Assembly: GCA_017511045.1 (NCBI GenBank)
Contig: JAFWLM010000005.1
Location: forward strand, 62,001-126,000
Direction: 5' to 3'
DNA: 64,000 bases
DNA from: Lachnospiraceae bacterium
Lineage (GTDB): Bacteria; Bacillota; Clostridia; Lachnospirales; Lachnospiraceae
This document shows positions 17,246 to 25,923 of this stretch, in pieces. Both the position numbers and the translations under genes were made by a program. The notes below the pieces were generated by a model. It saw only the letters and a program-made list of their open reading frames with translations, ran no database searches and was not told where the DNA came from. The number at the start of each line of letters is the position of its first letter. Position 1 is the stretch's first letter.

Positions 17246-18289
17246 CTAATTCTCTTTATAGTCTAAGTATTCCTGATACATCTGATCCCATGCAGTTTCC
17301 AAAGGGTCCTTGTGCCCTCTCTTATCTGTAAAAGAACAGTTCTGTTTCATATATGCTGCAAGATATCTGCTTACTTTCTCCGCTCCGTAAATATTGAAGT
17401 GGGAGGAAGAATCCGCAAAATCTTTGTTTTCATCGATCTGAAGTTCTTCAAGGACCGCCTCCGAATTCATATCGAGAAAGCTTAAGCCCTCTTCCTTGGC
17501 AAGTTCTGTAACGGCCTCATGCATTTCCCGGATCCATCCTTTCGAAGGTGTTTTAAACAGGACCAGCTCGATGCCGTTCTCCTCGCAAAGGGTTCGTATC
17601 TTTGAAAGATACTCCCGTCCGAGATCCGAGACCTCGGTTAAATAAGTGCCTCCGAATTCCTTCAGTGTCGGAAGCCACTTATACTGCTTTTCATAGACAA
17701 AGACACTTTTTTCCGCTACGTAGCCCATAAAGGTATGCTCATATTTATCATGATAACGGCTTTTCAGCGTACCATCCAGGATGTCTTTCCATCTTTCATG
17801 GAATTTATACAGGGGGATCAGATAATTGATCTTACTGTATTCATTTTTTGCTTTGATCTGATTGTTCTCGTCGTCTTCTCCCAGTTCCGAGATCAGCCTC
17901 AGTTTATCCATATTCAGAGGCATTTTATCTAAAGACAGCTGGTTGAACGACGGTATTCCATAGTTATATTCAAACGCGCCGCAGTCCAAAAAGACTGTTT
18001 TCGGCTTGCGCTTTTTTAATTCATTTTTCAGCTCGTAATAGGAAATGATAAGCGGTGCCTGTTCCGAGGAAACATTATAGCCGGTATAGCCGGTCTCATC
18101 CCAGATAACGAGCGGATTCACATTGTAAAATACATTGCTGGTACCAAGCATGATATAGTCCGGCTCATCTGCCACGCCGCCCTTAAGGTCTGCAGAAAAA
18201 TCCGTGTCCGGCATCAGTATTCTGTTGAGGAGAGCCAGAAGCAAAACTGCGATCAGGCAGAAGCAAACGGCTCTTGCAAATTTTTTCAT
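17246..18289 (-). CDS. SGNH-like membrane-anchored protein (partner of MBOAT module 3)
   Basis: 347 residues with one N-terminal membrane helix (residues 8-26). The nucleophile block is DYIMLGTSNVFYNVNP near residue 46 and the distal block is DSSSHFNIYGAEKV near residue 305, an Asp/His pair in the expected position. It is a paralogue of the protein at 35311-36378 (shared layout: G-x-S/C-x-V, then NPLVIW or SPVVLW, then an LH/HxN end motif). The gene follows MBOAT module 3 by 3 nt. Confidence 0.72.
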   Translation of the reverse strand: MKKFARAVCFCLIAVLLLALLNRILMPDTDFSADLKGGVADEPDYIMLGTSNVFYNVNPLVIWDETGYTGYNVSSEQAPLIISYYELKNELKKRKPKTVFLDCGAFEYNYGIPSFNQLSLDKMPLNMDKLRLISELGEDDENNQIKAKNEYSKINYLIPLYKFHERWKDILDGTLKSRYHDKYEHTFMGYVAEKSVFVYEKQYKWLPTLKEFGGTYLTEVSDLGREYLSKIRTLCEENGIELVLFKTPSKGWIREMHEAVTELAKEEGLSFLDMNSEAVLEELQIDENKDFADSSSHFNIYGAEKVSRYLAAYMKQNCSFTDKRGHKDPLETAWDQMYQEYLDYKEN

Positions 18290-18292
18290 ATT

Positions 18293-19816
18293 CTAAAATG
18301 CCTGATACACAAAACTGCCTGTATCAAATCCTCCGTATTTTCCAAACAAAACAACTACCAAAACCAATAGCAGTAAAATGATCCACCTCACTGCAATATT
18401 CATTTCCGAAAGTCTCACCCTCGGATCTTTCTTCGCATCCAGCCGGCTGACAACGATCCAGAATACAAATGCCAGGACCAGAATGATCATATCCGGAAGA
18501 TCCAGTCCTAAAAATGTCGCTCCAAGAAGCGAACTGTTTCCTTTTGCCATCTGCATCACGGCCCCTGTCGGAGCTTTAAAGATCGCAGCAAGATATGCCG
18601 CGCCGTCTTTGACTGTCGGCATAAAGACGAAGAATGCGCCAATCGTACTCAGGATCAGTGTTCTGACTGTCATAAAGACCTTGTAGGGAATGCTTTCCAC
18701 CAAAGAAGCAAAGCGCTTCCTGAATTTTTTGATCAGCGGATCAAACACGGTCCCGAGAATGATGATCGCCGCATAAAAAGCACCGCTGACCAGAAAGACT
18801 GCACTGATATCATGCCAGAGCGCATAGACCAGCCAGACAAATAAGATGCCGATGCAGGTCACGATGGTCGCGGCTGCTTTTCTTCCGATCTTCTTTCCTG
18901 CCTTTTTCGCAAACTGCTTTGCAGGGCGCGACATCGTGATGCTGTACATCACATAATCCTTAAGCCAGGTGCCGAGCGTGATATGCCAGCGTCTCCAGAA
19001 CTCCGGAATCGTCCGGGACAGATAGGAGTGGTTAAAGTTTTCGGGCAGCCGGATCCCTAAAATTTCTGCCGTTCCGATCACGATATCGATGCATCCCGAA
19101 AAATCCATATAAAGGCGGAAGGAAAAAGCAAAAAATGAGGCGATGACCCAGATGCCGGAATAAGCGCTGCTTCCCCATCCTTCCGTGATCGTCATGGACA
19201 CGACTGCAAGCCGTTCTGAGATCACCAGTTTTTTAAAAAATCCCCAGAGGATCCTCTGCACACCAAAAGTCAGGTTCTGATAGCTGAAACGGTGAGGTGT
19301 GACCAGCTGCTTTGAAACCTCATCGTACCTCAGGATCGGGCCCTGTGTCATGACCGGGAAGAAGGTAAGAAACAGCAGCAGTCTCGCAAAGTTCTTCTCT
19401 GCCTGAACCGTTCCGCGGAATACATCTACGGAATACGCAACTGCCATGATCGTAAAATAGGACAGTCCGATCGGAACAGCGTAGGCTGCGATCTGTCCGA
19501 AGCCAAAGCCTTTCAGGAATCCGCTCCATCCTGCTCCGATCCTTCCTGCATATTTTAAGAGGATCAAGATCCCAAAAAGCAGGATGAGTTCGATTAGCAT
19601 CAGGAGCTTCTGTTTCTTCGTTTCAAAGTATTTTCCGAAAAAGTAGACGATCACCGCATCCAGAACAGGTACGATCAACAGTCCGTAGGAACACAGCGCA
19701 TAGAATGCAAGGCCGGCCAGTAAAAGCCAGACCCATTGTACCTTTCCCGGCAGCAGATAGTACACCAGGGTAACGACTGCCAGGAATAACAGAAAATACA
19801 GGGAAACGAGACTCAT
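18293..19816 (-). CDS. MBOAT O-acyltransferase (DltB-like), module 3
   Basis: 507 residues with many membrane helices. PEFWRRWHITLGTWLKDYVMY near residue 290 is the MBOAT signature. The catalytic region reads VYALWHDISAVFLVSG: the His is kept but the following Gly of the usual WHG is Asp, a difference from the other three MBOATs. The gene lies 3 nt after an acyl carrier protein gene and 3 nt before an SGNH gene, the ACP-DltB-DltD order of D-alanylation operons. Confidence 0.86.
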   Translation of the reverse strand: MSLVSLYFLLFLAVVTLVYYLLPGKVQWVWLLLAGLAFYALCSYGLLIVPVLDAVIVYFFGKYFETKKQKLLMLIELILLFGILILLKYAGRIGAGWSGFLKGFGFGQIAAYAVPIGLSYFTIMAVAYSVDVFRGTVQAEKNFARLLLFLTFFPVMTQGPILRYDEVSKQLVTPHRFSYQNLTFGVQRILWGFFKKLVISERLAVVSMTITEGWGSSAYSGIWVIASFFAFSFRLYMDFSGCIDIVIGTAEILGIRLPENFNHSYLSRTIPEFWRRWHITLGTWLKDYVMYSITMSRPAKQFAKKAGKKIGRKAAATIVTCIGILFVWLVYALWHDISAVFLVSGAFYAAIIILGTVFDPLIKKFRKRFASLVESIPYKVFMTVRTLILSTIGAFFVFMPTVKDGAAYLAAIFKAPTGAVMQMAKGNSSLLGATFLGLDLPDMIILVLAFVFWIVVSRLDAKKDPRVRLSEMNIAVRWIILLLLVLVVVLFGKYGGFDTGSFVYQAF

Positions 19817-19819
19817 GAT

Positions 19820-20044
19820 CTACTGCAGGCTTTCCACCATATTGCAGATAGAATCAACGGTTGCAAAATTTTCTTTTGAAATGTTTTTTGCGGAGATCGT
19901 AATTCCGAATTCATCTTCCAGAGCAGAAACGATCTCGATTACTTCCAGAGAGGTGATCACTTCATCTTCCAGCATGCTGCTGCCTTCGTAATCTCCGATC
20001 TCTTCGTTGACTTCCAGTAAAAGTGCTAAAACTTTTTCTCTCAT
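19820..20044 (-). CDS. Acyl carrier protein (DltC-like)
   Basis: 74 residues, four-helix ACP. The phosphopantetheine site is VITSLEVIEIVSALED with Ser32; the usual Asp before it is Thr (TSL rather than DSL), as in some dedicated carriers. It stands directly before MBOAT module 3, so it is the probable thioester donor for that acyltransferase. The ligase at 4742-6280 is a candidate charging enzyme if functional. An AGGA-type ribosome site precedes the ATG. Confidence 0.82.
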   Translation of the reverse strand: MREKVLALLLEVNEEIGDYEGSSMLEDEVITSLEVIEIVSALEDEFGITISAKNISKENFATVDSICNMVESLQ

Positions 20045-20062
20045 TCGTATCCTCCAAATTGT

Positions 20063-21802
20063 TTAGTTGTTGTTTTTTATATGTTCCGCCGCTGCCGCGC
20101 TGATCATCAGCGGAAGTGCTGCAACAGCAGGTAATATATATCGGATATGTTCATTCACCGGTGAGGCGATTGCCATCAGAATCAATAAAAACGCCGGAAC
20201 CGTAAGCAGGGTCAGCCGGTTCTTTCTTTTTGCATGCCATAATGTCAGGGCAAGCAGAATGTAAAAGTAAAAACCACACTTTGATAACAGATCCGCTACC
20301 GGAACTTTCTGCCAGAGGAAATACCAGTCTTTCAGTACTTCCTGCGCTCCTTTCAGCGCTTTCGGGCTTTCCGGGATCAGTTCTTCAGAAAGCGTTCCGT
20401 CTGAATGATCCACAACATTTTTTACCGCAAGCTCATCAGGACCAAACTGAACTGTCGTTCCTGCTCCGCCCTTCTGGTTTTTAATGACCGGCGTAATGGA
20501 ATAATAACCGTATGTCTGGGCAACAGCTGCTTCCACATAGGTCCCCGGATGCTTTTTCAGCATGGACGACCAGCTGGAAAAATAATCAGCCATCACCTGT
20601 TTTTCCTCATCGGAAGCCCACCAGTGATACCTTGCCTTTACCGGATCTGATGACATCGGATAGTAGAGCTTTCCAAGTTCCTGAAAGTTTTCCACATCGA
20701 ATGTCGTCTCAATGAGCTGCTGCTCTTCCTCCGTCATTTCCCCGGAGTGATCTCTTACATAGCGGGCCGTCTGCTGGAACGGCAGGGATAAGATCTCTCC
20801 ACTCTCCGTTTTTGTATGATAAACGTTCTTTGTTACTGTGCCGAATGCTGCCGCTATAATGATCGCAGCAAGTCCGCAAAGAAGCAGTATGCCTCTTGAC
20901 TGTGTTTTTTTGATGGTTTTTCTCCCATCCTTTTGTACGTTCTCCTGTGCAGAGGACTTTTTCTTCAGAAACAGGAAAAACAGAACAAGGGTCGGGATCA
21001 TGATCACAAGGATCGCGTTCCGGTATAAACACAACGCCAGAATACTAAGGCCATACGCGATCCAGGTCTGTATGCGGAAGTTCTTTCCTTCATCCAGCAT
21101 CAATCTTGCGCTGAGGACCAGAAAGAAAACAAACAGCCCTGTGAACATCGTATCCTTGGTCCCGCACTGCATCGCTCCGCCCCATAACGGAGGAATGGCC
21201 AGAAAACCAAGACAGACCAGCCAAAACCCTTTTCTGATCCCCCTCTTTGCCATGAAGGAGATCATATAGGAAAAGCTTAAAATGCAAACCGCCGTCTGAA
21301 GCAGGATATACAGGAAGATCCCCAGATTCAAACGTCCGGTGATCCAAAGCCCGATCTTGGAGCACAGTCCGATGACATAGGTCGCAAAGATCGGATGGTG
21401 GGCATTGATCGCCATAAAGCCATCTGCCTGCACGGTCTGATACATCATGTCGTAGATCGCTGATCCCGGATAAAAAATAATGATCCAGGGAAGGTAAAAC
21501 ACCGTAAGGACAATGACAGACAGCAAAAACGGATGCCGGTCTGCAAAACCTTGCCGTCTTTCCGAAGGCATGGTTCTTCCCGCGATCCGGTCAGGCCTTA
21601 AAAGGAACTGGATCAGGCAGAAGAACAAAAAGATCAATGCTGCACATACGAGCCAGATTCCGATAAAGATCAGGACCGAAACAAAGGACTTCGTCCAGAA
21701 GCTTAAGGAATCCCGATAGTACATAGACAGCGCAAGCACCTCGAGGAAACCAAGGACCACGGACGCAATCAGTTCTCCGATACGGTTTGCAAAAATCCTC
21801 AT
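20063..21802 (-). CDS. Large polytopic membrane protein (DUF6020-like; possible GT-C-type)
   Basis: 579 residues with about 12 membrane helices. The loop after helix 3 contains FYPGSAIYDMMYQ and NAHHPIFATYVIG, and a later loop has QCGTKDTMF. These motifs match membrane proteins grouped as DUF6020, which resemble lipid-linked glycosyltransferases of the GT-C fold. A long extracytoplasmic segment (about residues 335-480) precedes the last helices. The stop overlaps nothing downstream but its ATG is fused to the ACP stop (TAATG at 21802). Function in the locus, perhaps sugar transfer outside the membrane, is inferred. Confidence 0.65.
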   Translation of the reverse strand: MRIFANRIGELIASVVLGFLEVLALSMYYRDSLSFWTKSFVSVLIFIGIWLVCAALIFLFFCLIQFLLRPDRIAGRTMPSERRQGFADRHPFLLSVIVLTVFYLPWIIIFYPGSAIYDMMYQTVQADGFMAINAHHPIFATYVIGLCSKIGLWITGRLNLGIFLYILLQTAVCILSFSYMISFMAKRGIRKGFWLVCLGFLAIPPLWGGAMQCGTKDTMFTGLFVFFLVLSARLMLDEGKNFRIQTWIAYGLSILALCLYRNAILVIMIPTLVLFFLFLKKKSSAQENVQKDGRKTIKKTQSRGILLLCGLAAIIIAAAFGTVTKNVYHTKTESGEILSLPFQQTARYVRDHSGEMTEEEQQLIETTFDVENFQELGKLYYPMSSDPVKARYHWWASDEEKQVMADYFSSWSSMLKKHPGTYVEAAVAQTYGYYSITPVIKNQKGGAGTTVQFGPDELAVKNVVDHSDGTLSEELIPESPKALKGAQEVLKDWYFLWQKVPVADLLSKCGFYFYILLALTLWHAKRKNRLTLLTVPAFLLILMAIASPVNEHIRYILPAVAALPLMISAAAAEHIKNNN

Positions 21803-22047
21803 TACAGGTTCTTTCCCCGTTCCTTGATGATCTCCACCATTTCGCCGACATCTTTCATGCCGGTAACTTCGTCCATGGAGAACTTCAGGTCAAACGCTTT
21901 TTCAATAGCAACGACCAGGTTGATATGCTCTAAGCTGTCCCAGTCTTCGATCGAATCAGAATTAGTCTCCGGAGTTACCACGATCTCTTCATCATCAAAG
22001 ATATCTCTGAAGATCTCATTTAATGTTTCATAGATTTTCTCTTCCAT
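21802..22047 (-). CDS. Acyl carrier protein (FkbH-associated)
   Basis: 81 residues. The 4'-phosphopantetheine site is EDWDSLEHINLVVAIEK with Ser38 in a canonical DSL. It lies 17 nt after the FkbH-domain gene, the arrangement expected for the carrier that receives the glyceryl group from 1,3-bisphosphoglycerate. It is distinct in sequence from the DltC-like carrier at 19820-20044, so the locus seems to run two separate thioester routes. Confidence 0.85.
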   Translation of the reverse strand: MEEKIYETLNEIFRDIFDDEEIVVTPETNSDSIEDWDSLEHINLVVAIEKAFDLKFSMDEVTGMKDVGEMVEIIKERGKNL

Positions 22048-22064
22048 GAGTTAATGCCTTTCTG

Positions 22065-23849
22065 TCAGTTGATTTTTATGACTTTACACTGCGGCTTGTA
22101 AGATGCCACATCCAGTTTCCAGATGTCCCCGTCCCTGGTAAAACCAAGATCTGTATACAATTCTTTTACCATTCCGTTTTTCTTTGTCGGAAGATAATGT
22201 CCGATCAGTGTTGTAACACCTTTTTCGGAAGCTTTCTTTACCAGAACATCCAGCATTGCAAATTCCATGTCCCGTTTCAGGACACGGCAGCTCATCAGAT
22301 TCAGTCTGATGTGGGCTTCTTTTCCAAGGCTGTCCATCGTCTGCGGCTTGATCTCTGCCGCCTCGACAGCGACCACCCCGTTGTCTCCAAAACGGTCTTC
22401 GAGTTTTCCGTATAGCGTGATCCAGTTGTCTGCTTCTGCCATCTCTTCAATGTCGGCAACAGAGCATCTTAATGTCGTCAGATTAAACTGATTGCTCTTG
22501 TTCGTAAGCTGGGAGATACGCGGAATGTATTCTTTGGAAAAAGAAGCGATCTCCGCCGTCATTTCAAGGCTCTTCAGGTAATCCTCATAATCCGCAAAAC
22601 TTGCTTCAAGTTTTGAGCGTTCTGCGTTTGCTTTATACATTTCATTTCTGGAAGCATCGTCCTTGGAGATATTCGTAGCCTCAAAAAAGCCGGACCGGTC
22701 CAGAACACGGATATAATTCTCCGGTTCACCGATCTCAGGGACCGCGATTCCCGCGATCTGCTCCGAGACGATATGGCGCTCTGCCGGATTGTCATCCACG
22801 AAAACGAATGAGTCCGCTCCGAGGTTCAGTTCCTTTGCGATCTGAAGAATGTTCCTGTCTTTCGGATCCCAGTTTGCCTTGATACAGATAAAGTCATCCG
22901 GCGTCAGTGCGCTTCCCTTTGCATTCAGTCCTGCAATGGCGTTCTCTTCCTCGTTCTTGGAATCGATATTTAAAAGGATTCCCAGATCCTTCTGTGCTTT
23001 CAGATACTCCTGGAATTCCAGGAAGGTCTCTCCTCTGGCCGTTTCCGTTCCGATCTGCAGATTCTCCGGACCGTCATCTCCTACGATGCCGCCCCAAAGG
23101 GTATTATCCAGATCTAGGACCAGCGCCTTTTTATTCTTCCCGTAAATTGATTTGATAATGCAGGAAACGGAGTAAGCAAGCTCCGGGATCAACGGGACTG
23201 CCGGGCAGTATTTATACATGTTCCAGTAAAAAGGATCACACCATTTCGTAAGCCCTAAGTAGCCGGATAGATAGTTGACATCGTGAATAAAGAAGTTCTG
23301 TGTATTTCTCGCATACTCAGCAAAGAGGGCATTTAAACGGCTCACAAAATTCACGCGGCCGCTGAGTTCTGTTACATCTTTATTTCCGAGCAGTCTCCAA
23401 TCCGGATACTCAAAATTGTTCTGGATGATCACACAGCCATGAACTTCTGCGATCTTTTTCCACATCGCCTCAAAACGTCCGTATTCCGCATCCAGCTTCG
23501 CCTGGATCTGCTCCGTACTGTCTGTCGGCCTTGGAAAGGTCATGATGTTATGGACCGAGGTATGAAGATAGATCACATCCGGCTGGAAGGAATCCAGCTC
23601 CGGATTCCCGAACATCGCGTCTTCATAGTATTTATTGTATTCGCTCTCGTAGAACGTTCCTTCGATCCCCTGGTTCAAAAGGAAGAGATCAAGGACCTGT
23701 ACAACATTGGCCGTTGTCGATCCACCGAGAACTGCGACCCTCTTTTTCAGACGAGAAGAAGCAGCCTCTTCCTCCATCAAAGATCTGCGTAAAGACTTTC
23801 TTTTTTTGATAATTTCATCCGCATCAAACGGATATTCCAGCTGTCTCAT
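22065..23849 (-). CDS. FkbH-domain HAD-IIIC enzyme (probable glyceryl-ACP synthase)
   Basis: 594 residues from the ATG at 23849, chosen because the frame upstream is low-quality and an AGAAGGG site lies in front. Residues 35-230 form an SGNH-like domain (LGGSTTANV). Residues 240-400 form the FkbH HAD domain: VLDLDNTLWGG with catalytic Asp246 and Asp248, then FVFVDDNPAERH near 330. Residues about 430-590 are GNAT-like. Known FkbH enzymes take the glyceryl moiety of 1,3-bisphosphoglycerate onto an ACP. The adjacent ACP supports that role here. This is the first gene of the polysaccharide locus; no convincing promoter was found, only a GGCTTAAAAGCC inverted repeat at 23900-23911. Confidence 0.85.
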   Translation of the reverse strand: MRQLEYPFDADEIIKKRKSLRRSLMEEEAASSRLKKRVAVLGGSTTANVVQVLDLFLLNQGIEGTFYESEYNKYYEDAMFGNPELDSFQPDVIYLHTSVHNIMTFPRPTDSTEQIQAKLDAEYGRFEAMWKKIAEVHGCVIIQNNFEYPDWRLLGNKDVTELSGRVNFVSRLNALFAEYARNTQNFFIHDVNYLSGYLGLTKWCDPFYWNMYKYCPAVPLIPELAYSVSCIIKSIYGKNKKALVLDLDNTLWGGIVGDDGPENLQIGTETARGETFLEFQEYLKAQKDLGILLNIDSKNEEENAIAGLNAKGSALTPDDFICIKANWDPKDRNILQIAKELNLGADSFVFVDDNPAERHIVSEQIAGIAVPEIGEPENYIRVLDRSGFFEATNISKDDASRNEMYKANAERSKLEASFADYEDYLKSLEMTAEIASFSKEYIPRISQLTNKSNQFNLTTLRCSVADIEEMAEADNWITLYGKLEDRFGDNGVVAVEAAEIKPQTMDSLGKEAHIRLNLMSCRVLKRDMEFAMLDVLVKKASEKGVTTLIGHYLPTKKNGMVKELYTDLGFTRDGDIWKLDVASYKPQCKVIKIN

Positions 23850-23938
23850 TTTGCCCTTCTTTCCTCTATGCGCATTTGGATTTATGTTACCACATTTAAG
23901 GCTTAAAAGCCATATAAAACAGCTTTTCCGGGCATAAT

Positions 23939-23967
23939 AAAACTGCCGCATTTTACGCGGCAGTTTT
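23939..23967 (-). terminator. Rho-independent terminator downstream of mscL
   Basis: A perfect 11-bp stem, AAAACTGCCGC / GCGGCAGTTTT, with a 7-nt loop. On the minus strand it ends in TTTTATTAT, 29 nt after the mscL stop. The A/T flanks make it usable from both strands. It separates mscL from the polysaccharide locus. Confidence 0.88.
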
Positions 23968-23995
23968 GGGATAATAATCTCTTTTGAGCAATAAT

Positions 23996-24427
23996 TTATT
24001 CTGCTGCTTCCTCCTCCGGAAGATCGGATGTGCAGTGGCAGCATTTCGTTGCATCGATCGGTACCTCGCTCTTGCAGAACGGACAGATCTTGGTTGTCGG
24101 AGCCTCTTCCTCTTCCGGCTCGTCCTTCTTGCCGAGTTTGCTCATCTTGTTGATGCTCTTGATGATGATAAACAGAACGACAGCGAGAATCAGGAAGTTG
24201 ATGATCGCCATAATAAAGGCACCGTACTTAACTTCCGCTCCGTTGATGTTTGCGACGAGAGCTGTAAAGTCCATTTTAAAGATGGAACCGATCAGCGGGT
24301 TGATGATATCGTCAACTAAGGAATTTACGATCGCAGTGAACGCACCACCTATGATGATGCCGACTGCCATATCCATAACATTTCCTCTGTTGATGAACTC
24401 TTTAAATTCTCTCATAAAAGCTTTCAT
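23996..24427 (-). CDS. mscL: Large-conductance mechanosensitive channel with zinc-ribbon tail
   Basis: 143 residues. The N-terminal helix and TM1 (FKEFINRGNVMDMAVGIIIG, residues 8-27), periplasmic loop and TM2 (residues 70-90) match MscL, the pentameric pressure-relief channel of the inner membrane. After an acidic linker, residues 115-132 form a short zinc ribbon, CPFC...CCHC. This tail is absent from E. coli MscL but seen in clostridial relatives. It replaces the usual short cytoplasmic helix bundle region. A GGAGG site lies 8 nt before the ATG, and a promoter is visible upstream. Confidence 0.95.
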   Translation of the reverse strand: MKAFMREFKEFINRGNVMDMAVGIIIGGAFTAIVNSLVDDIINPLIGSIFKMDFTALVANINGAEVKYGAFIMAIINFLILAVVLFIIIKSINKMSKLGKKDEPEEEEAPTTKICPFCKSEVPIDATKCCHCTSDLPEEEAAE

Positions 24428-24453
24428 AATTGCTCACCTCCATTAATGAGTTT

Positions 24454-24482
24454 ATTTTATAGCCACAAAGTATGATATGCAA
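24454..24482 (-). promoter_or_regulatory. Probable sigma-A promoter of mscL
   Basis: On the minus strand TTGCAT, 17 nt, TAAAAT. The -10 matches five of six consensus bases. It would give an mscL leader of about 20 nt carrying the GGAGG site. Confidence 0.5.
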
Positions 24483-24499
24483 CTTTAAAATCTGATTCT

Positions 24500-25921
24500 C
24501 TATGCTGTTTTACTCTTAACGAAGATCGACTTGAATACACCCTTTGCCTCGCGGAATTCCGGTTTATGGAACTCAATCGCGATCATAATCACTGCTGTCG
24601 CGATAGCGAGAAAGTCCGCCGTCGGCTGCGCGACCAGAATGCCGTCAATTCCCCAGAAACGGGGGAAGATCAGCATCAGCGGGGTCAGATAGATGACCTG
24701 CCGGGTAAGCGACAGGAACACACCCTTCCATGGTTTTCCAATCGCCGTAAAGAAGTTTGATGTGATCATCTGAATGAAGAACAGGATGATAAAGAAATAG
24801 AATCTCCGGAAGAACATGCTTCCAAACTCAATATAAAGATCCGAACCCTGCCCGAACAAAAGCAGGATTTTATCCGGGATCGTCTGGAAAACAGTAAAGC
24901 CGATAACAGATGCAATAAAGGCAAAGATCATGGTCCTGTAATACGCTTCTTTCACTCTGGCAAAATTCTTTGCCCCGTAATTGAAGCTTGCGATCGGCTG
25001 GTTTCCCTGCGAAAGACCGATTACGATCGATGCAAAAATAGAACCGACTTTTGAAACGATCCCGGCACAGGCGATCGGGATCTCTTCACCGTATATACTG
25101 AGGCCTCCGTAATGTTTCAGGGAATTGTTCAGCAAGACCTGAACCAGCATCATAGAGATCTGATTGACCATCGGAGCGATTCCCAGAGAGGCATCTTTAC
25201 CGAAGTATTTTGGTTTCGGGATATAGTGTTTTAACTTCAGATGGAAGGTTTTCCCATGCATGATCAGCCAGAGACCAATGAGTCCTGCAATGACCTGCCC
25301 GATGATCGTCGCCCATGCAGCACCTGCCATGCCCCATCCAAGACCAAGGACAAACCATGCATCCAGGCCGATGTTAATGATACCGCCGATAATGTTGCAG
25401 AACATTGCCATATTAGGTCTGCCGTCAGCACGGAGCAGATGGCCTGCGCCGCCGCTGAAGATGGAAAACGGAAATCCGATGGCAACAACCCGAGTGTAAT
25501 CCATCGCATAAGGAAGGACTGTCTCCGGAGAACCAAAGGCACGTAAGATCGGCTCCAAGAAGATCTCAACAATGATAAACAAAGCGATACCGCTGATGAT
25601 CAGCATGGAGACTGCATTTCCGAGATAGTAGGGCGCTTCTTCTTTTTCTCCCGCGCCCAGTTTCAGGTTAAATGCAGAGGCACCGCCGACACCGAACATC
25701 AGACCGAGCGCCACACAGACATTTACAAGCGGAAAGGCGATGTTCGTCGCCGCATTTCCGAGCTCACCAATAACATTGCCGATGAAGAGCTGATCCACGA
25801 TGTTATACATCGCAACGACCAGCATGGCAACGATACTCGGGATCGCGTATTTCACGATCAGAGAACTGACCTTCGCATTTCCGAGAGGATTATCTTTTAC
25901 AACGTCTTTCATCTCTGCCAT
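24500..25921 (-). CDS. MATE family efflux transporter
   Basis: 473 residues with 12 predicted membrane helices in two halves. Typical MATE features are FIGNVIGELGNAATNIAFP near residue 50, FGVGGASAFNLKLGAG near 85, and the second-half repeats GLSQGNQPIASFNYGA near 300. It belongs to the VmrA/MepA-like branch that exports cationic drugs with Na+ or H+ entry; the true substrate is unknown. The ATG lies 2 nt after the stop of the Sel1-like gene, so it is likely the last gene of a typA-led transcript. Confidence 0.9.
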   Translation of the reverse strand: MAEMKDVVKDNPLGNAKVSSLIVKYAIPSIVAMLVVAMYNIVDQLFIGNVIGELGNAATNIAFPLVNVCVALGLMFGVGGASAFNLKLGAGEKEEAPYYLGNAVSMLIISGIALFIIVEIFLEPILRAFGSPETVLPYAMDYTRVVAIGFPFSIFSGGAGHLLRADGRPNMAMFCNIIGGIINIGLDAWFVLGLGWGMAGAAWATIIGQVIAGLIGLWLIMHGKTFHLKLKHYIPKPKYFGKDASLGIAPMVNQISMMLVQVLLNNSLKHYGGLSIYGEEIPIACAGIVSKVGSIFASIVIGLSQGNQPIASFNYGAKNFARVKEAYYRTMIFAFIASVIGFTVFQTIPDKILLLFGQGSDLYIEFGSMFFRRFYFFIILFFIQMITSNFFTAIGKPWKGVFLSLTRQVIYLTPLMLIFPRFWGIDGILVAQPTADFLAIATAVIMIAIEFHKPEFREAKGVFKSIFVKSKTA

Positions 25922-25923
25922 AA

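Noticed and set aside
23850..23938. Promoter for the polysaccharide locus
   Set aside because: A TAACAT with weak context and no credible -35; not reliable enough to annotate.
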